64,000 nucleotides of DNA. Origin: Rhabdornis inornatus. Lineage: Eukaryota > Chordata > Aves > Passeriformes > Rhabdornithidae. Position numbers and translations under genes: made by a program. Every line of letters starts with the position of its first letter. Positions within the stretch are counted from its first letter, which is position 1. Location: assembly GCA_013397075.1 (NCBI GenBank), contig VWZS01002409.1:450947-514946 (forward strand), written 5' to 3'. A model generated the notes under the pieces. It was not told where the DNA came from and searched no databases. It saw only the letters and a list, made by a program, of their open reading frames with translations. This document shows positions 47,536 through 58,095 of this stretch, one piece after another.

Positions 47536-48859
47536 TTCAGCATCCCTTCCCCCTCTAGCTTCAGGCTTTCTCTGGTTCGTTACTGGCCTCTCTCGGGCAC
47601 CCAGGTGTTTTTTTGGGGGGGATCCCGGGACTGTGCCTGCTCCACATCCTCGGAGCATCCATAGATGGGTCTGGGTTTCAGGGTGGTTTAAGGGCTCAGA
47701 GGTCTTTTGATGTATGGAATAAAGTGGGAAATTTGGTTTTGCAGACCCATAGATCAGGTTTTTACACAAAGAAGGGGCTTTTTGGTAAACTTAATTAATC
47801 CAGTGCTGCAGCCAGCCCGTGGTTTTGTGTCTAATGAGCTCCCAAGCGCTGTGTCCTTGGCACATGTGGGATGCTTTGCTCCTCTCTGGCTGTGTCTGCT
47901 CTCCCAGAGCCCTGGGCTCACCCCCAGATGCTGACTGGGGCAAAACCCATTAGTCTGAGAGGAAAAACTCCCTTCTGGAGGCCATCCCATGCTTTGGAGG
48001 TGCAGCAGATCCCCCAGCATAGAAAATCCTGGAGCCAAAAATGTGTGTGCCGAGCCCAACCCACACAGCGCGACCTCGGAGCTGAACTTGCTGGGGAAAA
48101 AATGAAAATAATTGGGGATTTTTCAAGGGATCAGTTTAGCAAAGCTCTTCATCATATCCTCGATGTGGGAGAGACTGTGTTGGTTGAAAATGGAGCAATA
48201 AATAGCAAAGGTGGTGGGGAGGGGAGCATTGCGCAGCCTTCACACCCCAAAAATGGGGTACCAGCTCCATGTGTCACCCCAAATTTATCCATCTGCCCCC
48301 TACGTCATCCTATGCAAATCCCAGCTCATCAGCATCCTGCTTTTATTGCAATATATTATTTTTTTTGCAATAAAATCCCACCCCTGGACCTGTTTCCCAT
48401 CTGTGATTATATTCCTGTTCCTCAGGCACAAAGGTTGGCTCGTGCCCTTGGTGGCATGGGCAGAAGGGATAATGGCCTTTTTTAACACCAGGATTTGGGT
48501 TTTGGGGGGAAGGGAGGCAATACTACAATGAAAATGCCCATTTTCCACAGCTTTTCCCATCAATGAAGGGGAAGCCACCTTTTATTCCCCATCCACAACA
48601 GCCACTTTCAGGACCCAATGTTGAATTTTTCCATTAAATTTGTGCCCCTGAAGCATTTTCCTACCAAACAAAAAAATCCCACAAATAAATATGAATTACA
48701 ATTAATTACCCAGCATGAACAGGGGTCTGTAACAGAAAGAGGGGAGGTTTTCCTTCATTATTTTGGGATTATTTGGGTGGACAGGGAGGGATGCTCACGG
48801 CGCTGGGCCCTGGCAGCCCACGGGAAAACACGGCAGATCCGCATTTATAATTTTTTTTT

Positions 48860-50151
48860 CCGTTTTGTTTCATTTTCCTTTTTATTCGGACATTGCAGAA
48901 ATAGCCCTGTGTAGTGGATAAAAGTGCAACATACACAATATTTAAGAAAAGGAGGAAAGAAAAACCTGCCTTGAGGTCTGTCAGTCAATCGCAAACAGAA
49001 ACAAGAACCAAGCCCGGGCGCCAAAGGCGCTTTTTGTTCCCCCACCCTTTTTTTTTTCCCCTTTTGTTTTTATGCACGTCATGCAAAATATTTAAAAAGA
49101 AAGGTTAGAAAAGAGAAGTCAGAGAAAACCCCACGAGAGATCGACCGAGCCCTAGAAAGAGCAGGAAGCTCCGAGTGCTGCTCGTCTCGGGGAGGGAATC
49201 GCTGCCCTCCAGCATCTCCAAGTGTTTGGCACTCTTGTGATTACATTAAATAATTTCTTTTATAGATATGTTTTAATACAGTCTATTAAAGAGAGAAAAC
49301 TGCCACAATATAAGGAAAAAAAAAACCAAACAAACCAAGATCACCCACACTACAGACTGCATGGTAGTTAGAAAAGCTGAGCACCCCCCCGCCCCCCTGT
49401 ACATATAAAATCTGTCCCTTTCCTCACAGCAACCAAGAAGTACAAGCTTTAAAAAATAAACCAGCAATTCTTCCTTCAGGCCTTTCCTTTATAAAAGTTT
49501 TGGTTTTCCCCCTCGAGAACCTCAAAACGTGACTAAAATTAAATATATATATGTCTATTTTATATAATTTCCCAACATCCAAAGACATCAACATAAAAAA
49601 AAAAAAAGAAACCCATACAGAAGGGGATAGCGTGGTACATCCAAGTGCACGGATTCATTTTTGCAAGATTAAATAATGTAAACAAGGTGCCTGCTGGGAA
49701 CAACCCTGGCCGGAGGCAGATCCCAGGGGCTGTTCCCCCCCCATTCCCGCTGCCCCCTTTCCTCTTACCCCCCGGTCTAGCGCGGCACAAGGTTCATCAG
49801 CCCGACAAAAGCGATCCCGAGTAATTCAGAGCCGCGGCGTGACTCCTCCGTCCGTCCCTCGGGGTGAGGGCTTTGAAGCGGGTGACTATTTTCCCGATTA
49901 CACATATATATATCTATTTTAATTTATTATCATTTTGGAATTCGTGGCTCGCTCGCCGCCCTCCCCTCCGCGCGTTCCGGAGGGCAGGACGTGCGGCGGT
50001 GCCGCGGGATGCGGGCGGGCGCGGACGGCGTTGGGCATTCCCGGCGCTCGGGCGGTCGCTGCGGTGTTTTTGGGGTTATTTTGTGCCGATCACCTGTGCC
50101 ATTGTAAACCGACCCCACCCCGGGCTTCAGCCCAGCGTCCCCAGGGAGGCT
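48860..50151 (-). other. CAMK2N1: CAMK2N1 3' UTR with poly(A) signal
   Basis: From the stop codon (50152-50154) the minus strand continues through about 1.29 kb of A/T-rich, repeat-poor sequence to an AATAAA (complement of 48881-48886). No other gene is seen. A long 3' UTR is usual for this short-ORF neuronal transcript. Confidence 0.6.
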
Positions 50152-51171
50152 TTAAACACCGGGAGGGGCCTTTTCGGAGAGGTTTTGCAGCACATCATCA
50201 ATTCTATCATCTTCAATAACCACTAGAAAGCAGAAAGAAACAGAAGCGCGATGAATTCTCTGCCGCCGTGCTCCCCTCGCCCAAGGTCACCCTGGGGGGT
50301 GTTGGAGGGTCCCACATCCCCGGTGTGGCTGCTGGCAAAGCCGCACGGAGCCCGACACGCCGCAGGGTACCTGGTGCCCCGTGTCCCGTCCCCAGGATCG
50401 CTCCCCCGGCACTGGTGCCCCGTCCCTGGGGACACCTGGCAAAGGGCATGTTCCCAAGGAAGGGCCCCTCACCTCTGTGCGCTGCGGATGGTGCCCAGGT
50501 AATAATGCCCTGTCCCTGAGGAAGGTCCCTGCTGCCCTATACCCGGTGAAGTGCCCAGGGCACCATGTCCCGTCCCCAGGGAAGGTCCCGGCTACCCAAC
50601 ACCCTGGTGACAGTCCTTGGGACGTGATGCCTGACATCCTGCAGGGAGTCTGGTGCATCGCGCCCGTCCCTGGGGACGGCTCCCGGTGCCCTGCATCCCG
50701 GAAAGGCGCTTGATGCCCCACCCCTGGGGAAGATCCACGGAACACGATGCCCAACATCCCGCAGGGAGCCCGGTGCGCCATACCCTGTCCCCGGGGACGG
50801 TCCCCAGTGCCCTGCATTCCCTGGAGAAGGTCCTCGGGACATCCTCAGGGAGCCCGGTCATCATGCCCCGTCCCTGAGGATGATCCCCGGTGTCCCGCAT
50901 CCCCGGGGAAGGACCACGGTACACGGTGCCCAACACTCCGCGGGATACCCGCTGCATCCCGGGCCGCATCCCGGGCAGCTCCCGGCGCGCCCCGCTCCCT
51001 CCGGCACCCACCTCTCTTGCTGCGGCCGATCTGTCCCAGCTTGGGCGGCCGCTTGCCCTGCCCGCCGGCCAGGAGCCCGTCGCCGCCGCGGAGGCGAACG
51101 GGGAAGGGCAGCTGCCCCACGGCCGCGTCCCCCGCCAGCTGCCCCTCGCCGTAGGGCGGCCCCTCCGACAT
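50152..51171 (-). CDS. CAMK2N1: CAMK2N1: calcium/calmodulin-dependent protein kinase II inhibitor 1
   Basis: The product is a small protein that binds the active site of activated CaMKII and blocks it. Two coding exons, 51012-51171 and 50152-50222, join across a GT-AG intron to 76 residues. The inhibitory core KRPPKLGQIGRSKR is at the end of exon 1 and VVIEDDRIDDVL at the start of exon 2, complete at residues 40-65. The C-terminus is SEKAPPGV, the family ending. The start MSEGPPYGEG fits the MSE.LPYG family start. Residues 11-38 are GC-rich and diverge strongly from mammalian CAMK2N1, where a Cys-Arg-Leu-Gln-Asp block is expected. An unresolved base (N) lies at 51183 in the 5' UTR. Human protein is 78 residues. 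Confidence 0.93.
50290..50965. repeat. CAMK2N1: Degenerate GC-rich tandem repeats in the CAMK2N1 intron
   Basis: Variants of 'ccccgtccctggggacggtc', 'ccggtgccctgcatcccg' and 'acatcccgcagggagcccgg' recur every roughly 35-45 bp through most of the intron. The many overlapping ORFs here are repeat artefacts. Confidence 0.8.
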
Positions 51172-51430
51172 GGGGGCGGCGGNAGCCCGCACCCCGGGGA
51201 TCCCCGGGACTGCCCCGCCGCCTGCCCCGCAGCGTCCCCGGGGAGCGCGGAGCATCCTCAAGGAGCACGGAGCTGCCCCGCAGTCTCGCTGCGGAGCACG
51301 GAGCTGTCCTGGGGTGTTCCACAGCATCCCTAGAGATCCCAGAGCTGCCTAGCAAACACCCTGCGGAGCCGGGAGCTGCCCCGCTTCATCCTCAGGATTC
51401 CCTAACCTGCCCCTCAGCGTCTCTGGGGAG
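50960..51430 (-). promoter_or_regulatory. CAMK2N1: CpG-rich promoter and 5' region of CAMK2N1
   Basis: CG dinucleotides are dense across exon 1 and about 250 bp upstream. A further upstream stretch (about 51235-51420) is made of degenerate 'gagcacggagctgcc' repeats. No clear TATA box was found. Confidence 0.5.
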
Positions 51431-53320
51431 TCCGGAGCGGCCCTACAAGGACCCTCAGGGAGATTAGGTGGCCCCACAGCACTACTGGGGAGCCCAGATT
51501 ACCTCACAGACACGTTTAGGGAGTTCAGAGTGGGCCCCCTAGCCACTCCTGGAAAGTCTGGAACCAACCCCTCCACATCTCTGGGGAGCCCAGCCCTGTT
51601 CCCAGGAGCACTGGGCATGGCCCCAGCAGGAATGAGCCATCTGGGGACCTCTGGCACTTCGTGGGGAGCTGCAGCATAGGGGGATTGGGTGTGCTTGGCT
51701 GTGGGCCCCAGGACCCGTCCCTGCACGAGCCTTTCCTGGAGCACTGCAGGAGGACTTGCGGGTCACTGTGAGCTTTCCTTGGCGTTTTCTATGGAGAGTT
51801 GCCACAACAGTGTGGGTCATTGGGGTTATTGCCTGGCAAAGTGAGTGATGGGAAGGTTGGGGATAACATTTTGGGACAGACCACAGCTATTTTGGGGTGT
51901 TCAGGCACCTGTGGTGCATCTCCCACAAAGTGGAGCAGGAGGACAGTAGCAGCAGCAGCAACGAACCTGTTTGTGCAAGGCTGAGTTACAGGATTTCTCT
52001 GGAATCAGGAACCTGGCTAATTTTGGGGTCGAACAGAATGTGGGCACAGGAAGGACAGGGTGCCTGGTGGTGCCAGGGCTGGGGTGCACTGTCCCGGGGC
52101 TGCTCCCATCTCCATCCCATTTGCTGAAATCCTCAGCCCCCAGAGCTGCACAAGCCTCTCCCCCTCTCCCCCNNNNCCCTCTCCCCCGCACCCCCACCCG
52201 CCCCCGAGCTGTCAGCTCCTTACATAAGGTTGCGGCTACGCCCGAGATATCACAGGGAAAGCTTGGAAACAGAAGGCGAAGGGTAACGGGAAAGCACAGC
52301 CCCTCCAAGGCATATTTTTAGACTTTGCCTGATGCTCCATTCCTGGGCAAAACGCCAAGGCTCTAGGCCATGTCCTACTCTGGTCTGAGGGGGATTGACC
52401 TCCCTGCAGTCCCCAGAGAGAGGATGAGGCTTTTTGGGGTGGTTGGTCCCCTGGAGAGGAGGGACACCTCTTCCAGATGATGGGATTCTGTCGTTTCCAT
52501 CTGTATTCTCGGTTTTCGGGCTGCAGTCTGGCTTTTTGAGCTGTGTTCTGGCTGCTCCCTCTTGGTTTCTGTTTCGAGGGCTACCTCGCCCTGCAGGCAG
52601 CCACCGCCATCTACAGCTGGTGGGACGCGGCCCTTTCCCGGCACTGGGATCAGCAGGGACCTGCTCCTCCCCAAAACCCAGCCGTGGGTTTGTGCCTCCC
52701 AGCGGCACTGGGATAACCAGGGACCTGCTCCCCGGCAAAACCCAGCTGTGGGTTTGTGCCTCACAGCCGGGATGGCCTTCCGACACTGCCCGGCTGCTCT
52801 GGCTAATGTTTAATGAGGAAAAAACCCATTTTTTCACTGTTAAATTCAGGGGGTTTTAAATGCCAGTCGACGGGAATGTTTCTTTTTAAATGTGCCTGGG
52901 GGATGTGAATGGCTCTGCCGGCATCAGATGGAGCAGGGGTGCCCAGGGGCTGTCTCAGTCCTGGAGTTTTCAGCTGCTCCTACTTGAGGCTCCCTCATTC
53001 CCTAGGAATGTTTCTCTAATTGTCCTTCCCAGCATACGTTAATTCAAGCAGCACTTTGGGTCCATTAACCTTCTTGGGTGTATATGGGATTTTATGGCAA
53101 AAGGGGGGTGTCAGGGAAGGGAATTTTCTTTCTTTGTGTCAGTTTGGGGGTTTGGCACCACCTGTGTCATGAGGGGACAGCAGTGACTGTCATGTCCAGT
53201 GCAGGGGGGACAGGTTCCCCTCCTCTGCCATCCTCCATCATGGCTTGGGATGATCCAGGCTCAGTGTCCACCTCAGGGAGGACAAACCTCACTACTCCCA
53301 GGGAATAATCCGACACAGAC
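51430..53320. other. Intergenic between CAMK2N1 and MUL1, with an assembly gap
   Basis: No exon was recognised. Four Ns at 52173-52176 sit inside a CCCCTCTC-rich low-complexity stretch. A two-copy 64-bp repeat lies at about 52640-52767. Confidence 0.5.
52640..52767 (+). repeat. Two-copy 64-bp tandem repeat
   Basis: Blocks starting 'ggcactgggat' at 52640 and 52704 share 'cagggacctgctcc', 'aaaacccagc' and 'gtgggtttgtgcctc' with few differences. Confidence 0.85.
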
Positions 53321-53336
53321 ACATTTTTCATCCTAT

Positions 53337-53933
53337 TTTATTACTTCACACTCCATTTGCTATCCCAAGCCAAGCCAAGCACAGCCATCAGCCACAGCAT
53401 TCTCACATCCTCACACTCATATCCTGGTGTGATAAAGCCATTTTGGGGGGACCACAGAATTACCTGTGTTCACAACCCCTGGTATGAGCTCTCTGACAGC
53501 CCCTCCTGCTCTGTTAGGCCTTGCAGCCCTCTGGCAGCCTCACAGGAATTCTGCAGCCACTCAGAACCCTTAATACAGTTAATTTTTATTTTCCCCATGT
53601 TTTCATCAGCTGGGTAAGGGGCTGCAGGCTCTGTAACCATGACACAAACCCTGAGAGTCCGAACCTTAACAGAAGAGCTTCAAGCTGCATCTGCCCCTCA
53701 GCACCTTACCCTTTGCAAGCAATCACCTCTCTCAAAAACATCTCCAGAGCACAGCGTGAGCAAGCTGCAGAGTCACCTTTCCAGACTCAGATCTGCTCCA
53801 CTGCTGAAGCACCCGCTCCCTTCAAGCTCCCTCCCCTTCCCCAAAATCCACCATCTCTAGCAGCGAGGCAAAAAAACCCCTTTGCCAGTGGCAGCATTAA
53901 ATCCAAAATCTCCCCCCCGAGAATCACAAAACA
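53337..53933 (-). other. MUL1: MUL1 3' UTR with poly(A) signal
   Basis: About 600 bp lie between the MUL1 stop codon (53934-53936) and an AATAAA read on the minus strand (complement of 53337-53342). No other feature is apparent. Confidence 0.65.
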
Positions 53934-56690
53934 TTAACTATTGTACAAGGGAACCATCCTGGTGATGCCCTGCCTGCAGATTGGGCACTTTTTGGGCTCG
54001 GGAAGAGCCTGGTAGCACTCGTGGCAAGAGCAGACGTGGCCACACTCCAGGAAAACGCAGGATTTGATGCTGCTCAAGCAGACCACGCAGGCGTTTTTGA
54101 GAACCTCCCCCCCCTCGGCGTTCGTCAGGCGCTCCTGGGCCTGCCGGAATTCTTCCTGCATCTGCCTGAGGTGCTGCCTCTCGCGGTGGTGCCGGTATTG
54201 CTTCCGAAGCAGGAAGAAGAGCACGGCACAGGTGGCAAAGCCGAAAACCATGGTCAGGATTTTCCAAAACCGGACGCCGGACTCTTGTTTCTGCAGCAAG
54301 GACTCGAAATCCAGGGAGCTCAGGTAGTAGGGCATGCCCTGCTTCGGGGGCTGCAGCTTGATGGTGGTGTTATCCAGAACCAGCTCTCCCACCCCAGTCA
54401 GGGCTGTGCCCACCTTCAGCATCTGCTCCGTCTCCTGGATGCCCTTGGGACGCTCCCCGCTGATGTAGTGGCCGATGACATCCGTGAAGGACTGGACAGA
54501 GGGGTGGAATTTCTCATACACCGTCTCCAGGCTGAGCTCAGCAGCATCCAGAGGCTTCATCACCCGCACACTGACACCGGCACCGGCCTCGGCAGGAGCC
54601 AGGTCAAACGGGGTGGTGTTGGTTCTCTGGTGGATGATCTTCTCATAGTCATTCCTGGGGAGGGAGAAGGGGGGGAAGTGAACTGACTTCCCCTGATGGG
54701 AATGGGATGACCTGCTGGTTTTGGGGGCTCCCAGTGGAGTTTCTTTGATGGGGTCTCTGGAGAACACTTTTCCCCTCACGGCACTATCCAGGTGTGCACC
54801 AGGCCACTCCACCCTCACCTCAGTGGTCCACAAGCAGTGGGGGCTTCCCCCGTCCCCATCTACTTCCTCCTCACCTGCCTGTGGCATTCCCAGCTGTCAA
54901 AACCATCCCATGAGGAGAAGCACCATGTGTCACACATCCCAATTTGATAAGTGTTACCAAATGCTTATCAAACAGCATCACTGGGCTCTGTTCCAGCAGT
55001 TCTGAGATCCTTCTCAGGTCCCCTGGATGTAGGGATAACCCAAATCCAATTGATTTCTGTTCTGCAACTGAGGTTTTTTTGGAAACACCATCCTCTGGCC
55101 ACCTCTGTAACAAGGTGGGGCTGATCAATGGTCAGCCTGTGTTGGGTTACATGACGTGCTCTTCTCCTCCAGCCCCTCTGTGAAAGCCCTAAAATCAGCC
55201 AAATACGCCCTGTTATGGCAGCTATTGCTGTGGGGGCTACTTTGGGATCCAGCTCTGAGGCACTTGGTCACTCTGGCCATGCCTGATGCCACTTCAGGGT
55301 GTCAGACCCCCCGAGGGCAGCAGAGGTTTTTGAGGGTATCAGGCACATACCAGAGGTGGGTGGTTCTGTTCCACACCATCTTGTGCTCCTGCAGTGTCAG
55401 CCTCTGAACCACGCCCTTGCAGTTCTCCACAAACTGACTGCTCAGGGTCTCCTTCACTGACTGCACCACACCTGCAACGGGAGTTGAAGGTGAAGGTGAG
55501 GTGCTCATTAAACAAGGTGACAGGAGTCACTTTGGAGTGATAGAACCATGGGGAATGGCTTCATACTGACAGGTTTTGATGGGCCGCTGGGAAGAAATCC
55601 TTTCCTGTGAGGGTCGTGAGGCCCTGCACAGGGTGCCCAGAGCAGCTGTGGCTGCCCCTGGATCCCTAGAAGTGTCCAAGGCCAGGCTGGACATTGGGGC
55701 TTGGAGCAGCCTGGGACAGTGGAAGGTGTCCCTGTCCATGGCAGGGGGTGGAACTGGATGAGCCATAAGGTCTCTTTCAACCAAAACCATTCTAGAAAAG
55801 GGTTAAAAAGTGATTAAAAGGGTTGTCAGGAATCTGTGGCTGCTTGGCGGGGAGGGGATATGACCTGATGGGCACAGAAGGAGGAGCTGGGGATGAAATC
55901 CCCCGGTGAGGAGCAGCCATGGGGAGGGATGTGCCCCCCACCCTCGTTTGGGGCACTTCTTTGGGTCCTGTTTGAAAGGAATAAGAGATTTGTCTTTACA
56001 AACAAACTGTGGGTCCGCTGGTAGATAAAACTAGACACCGAGAGATAAAAGAAACAATGGGAAGAACCATAAATTCTCTATGAATTCCACTGACTGGCAC
56101 AAGAAAAATGAAAGGGGGGGGAGTGGGGTTATTAGAAGAGGTTCTTAGGTATTAGGCATTTCAGGAATTCTGTACCTCTCAAATACCTCAGCCAATGGGG
56201 AAAGAGAGAGAGAAATGTGTCCGGGTAATGAGGATAAAAAGGAGGTTGCGTCCTCTAGCAATTTGAGAGACACCATGCGAAATGCCCACGACCTCTCTTT
56301 ACTCGAATGAAGTTATAGGACTCCTCTGTCTCCTTTTTTGACACAAACCTCTGGTGTTTGTGGATTAATCTTCCTGACCCTACCTTCTATGACCGCATAG
56401 GGCACGCAGCGCCCGGGCGCCTCCAGCAGCACGGCCCGCAGGTCCCCGTCCAGCCGCACTTTCCTGGCGCCCTGCGGGGAGCAAACACAGGCCGCGGCTC
56501 AGCCTGCGCGGCCAGGCCGCGGCCAGGGGACCGGGCCCATGCATTCCCCCGTCGCACCCCTCGCACGCACCTCGAGCCCGCGAGCCACGCGAGCCTTCTG
56601 CCGGTAGACGGAGTAGAGCAGTGCGGTGATGGCGGTGCTGGCGGTCAAGAGCACGGCCTGTGCGGCCGAGGGCCGCCCGCCGCCCTCCAT
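53934..56690 (-). CDS. MUL1: MUL1: mitochondrial E3 ubiquitin/SUMO ligase 1 (MAPL/MULAN), complete
   Basis: The family product is a mitochondrial outer-membrane RING ligase acting on fission and mitophagy substrates such as DRP1 and mitofusin. Four coding exons, 56571-56690, 56384-56471, 55351-55471 and 53934-54654, total 1050 nt and give 349 residues (human 352). The first membrane segment is at about residues 9-29. The MAPL/GIDE-type domain spans exons 2-4, with SVKETLSSQFVENCKGV and WNRTTHLWNDYEKIIHQR across junctions. The second membrane segment is at about 240-259 (KILTMVFGFATCAVLFF). The C-terminal RING starts at Cys299 (CVVC...CGHVCSCHEC...CPICR) and the protein ends VPLYNS. All RING cysteines and the histidine appear present. 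The start follows homology of the N-terminal MEGGGRPS to the family. An LTR-like insertion lies in intron 2. Confidence 0.96.
55540..55797 (+). mobile_element. CR1-like LINE 3' fragment in MUL1 intron 2
   Basis: Sense-strand CR1 order: 'gaagaaatcctttcctgtg', 'gggtgcccagagcagctgtg', 'gatccctagaagtgtccaag', 'gccaggctggacattggggc', 'ggtgtccctgtccatggcag', ending 'ccaaaaccattctag'. It is antisense to MUL1. Confidence 0.9.
55969..56377 (+). mobile_element. Probable solitary retroviral LTR in MUL1 intron 2
   Basis: The block starts tgtttgaaagg and contains, in order, a CCAAT box (56192-56196), a TATA-like gataaaaag (about 56233) and an AATGAA resembling a decayed poly(A) signal (about 56306). It ends around ...cttcctgac, five to ten bases from the exon 2 donor at 56383. 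No retroviral genes are present. It is antisense to MUL1. Borders were judged by eye, target-site duplications were not convincingly seen, and the family was not identified. Confidence 0.6.
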
Positions 56691-56830
56691 GGCCGCCAGG
56701 CCTGCCGTTACCACGGCAACCGCCCGGCGCGCCGGCGCCCGGTGATGACGTCACGAGCGGCGCTCTGGCAGCCGCGGCGCCGCCATGGAGACGGGCGGTC
56801 CGCCAGGACCGGGCGGGGGGCGTGGGGACT
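56690..56830 (-). promoter_or_regulatory. MUL1: MUL1 promoter with X-box and CRE
   Basis: This CpG-rich segment lies just upstream of the MUL1 ATG. It contains GTTACCACGGCAAC at 56707-56720, which matches the RFX X-box palindrome, and a perfect TGACGTCA (CRE/ATF) at 56746-56753. Both are within 65 bp of the start codon. No TATA box was found. Factor occupancy is inference from motif match. Confidence 0.55.
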
Positions 56831-57869
56831 CCGCAAAGCCTTGTTGGGGTGCGGGGCTAACACAGACTACACCCCCACAGAGGCTGCGGTTCAGGTCCCG
56901 GCCCCACGGAGCTTTAGGGGGATAAACCCCATCCTCGGGAGTTCGCCGGCGCGGGACAGGTCGCAGCCTCCCCACTCCTTTACCCCCCACCTCCACCCTG
57001 GGGTCTTGGGGAAGACATCAAACTCCAGCCTCACCAGCATCTGAGGGGAGATTAGCCTAAATTCCAGTCATCCCTTAGGATCTTGTCAGCTAGCCCCAAA
57101 TCCTAATGCCCCTGGGGGCGGGGGGGATCATCCCCCGTACCCCCCCTTGCACCTTGGGGTTGGGGACCCAAATCTCACCCTTCTGCTAAGTTTGGGGGAG
57201 CAGTGGTCAGACCAAAGCATGTCCCCCCGTGGCTGGGAGGGGATATTTCCCCAGATCTCAGCCCTATAGCACCTTGGGGAAGGGGTTACAACCCCTCACT
57301 GGGCTGTGGGGCAGCAGCACCACGTGTCTCCTCCACTGCGAGGGGTCAGCCTCAGGACGCAGCCCCCAGCCCCACTTTGCAGGGTCCTTTACCCCCGGCC
57401 CACAAAAGGCCATGGCAGGGTGGCAGGGACACAATACCTCCCCACCCCCACCCTCGCCATCTCCTTACCATTGCTTATTTTGGGAAAGCAGCAAAAAGGG
57501 AAGAAAAAAAAATAGCAATTTTTTGTAAATTATTGATCTTCAGGCCCTTGGTGCTAATTTGGAGTGTGTGGGGGGGTGCTCTCCAGTTCTGATCTCCAGT
57601 GGGGTCCAAGGGGCCAAACCCCCGCCACTGCTCCCGCGACGTGGGTGGCACAGCCATCCCTCAGCTCTATATTTTAAAAATCAAGTTGCCATGACTACGC
57701 GGAGCCGCTCTCCCCAGCCCTCGGTGCCGCAGGAAAGCACTGTGGACCCTGCAGCCCCTTGGCTTGCCTTTCGAGGGGTAAATACAGCATAAACCCCCCA
57801 AACTGCCTCAGTGCCGAGCTTAACTCTGTCATCCACCAGGCTCCGGCCGAGACACAGGCGCCGTCACAC
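56831..57869. other. Intergenic between the MUL1 promoter and the FAM43B 3' end
   Basis: GC-rich unique sequence with no recognised exon. Short ORFs lack domains. Confidence 0.5.
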
Positions 57870-58095
57870 CGCAGAAAACACACATTAATTTTATTATTAT
57901 GGCCGCTGTGGAGGAGGCACGAGAGCAGGTTCATGTGCGGGGCTGGGGGGCGGATCCCTGGGGTGCAAACCCACCCCCACCGTGGGTCTTCCTGCAAACG
58001 GAGCCGCTGTCTTGTCCAGATTGATCCCGGAGGAGGGTCCAGCACTGGCTTGGGGTGCAGGGAGAGGGCACCTCATGCCCGGTGCCCGCCGGCGC
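57870..58095 (-). other. FAM43B: FAM43B 3' UTR with poly(A) signal
   Basis: The stop codon at 58096-58098 is followed on the minus strand by about 200 nt ending in AATAAA (complement of 57890-57895). This is a short 3' UTR. Confidence 0.6.

Noticed and set aside
50845..51467. Arg/Pro/Ala-rich ORFs over the CAMK2N1 exon 1 region
   Set aside because: They are composition shadows of the CpG island and GC-rich intron repeats, and they cross the N at 51183.
54021..54686. 221-codon plus-strand ORF opposite MUL1 exon 4
   Set aside because: It is antisense to a well-supported RING ligase exon and has no domain similarity of its own.
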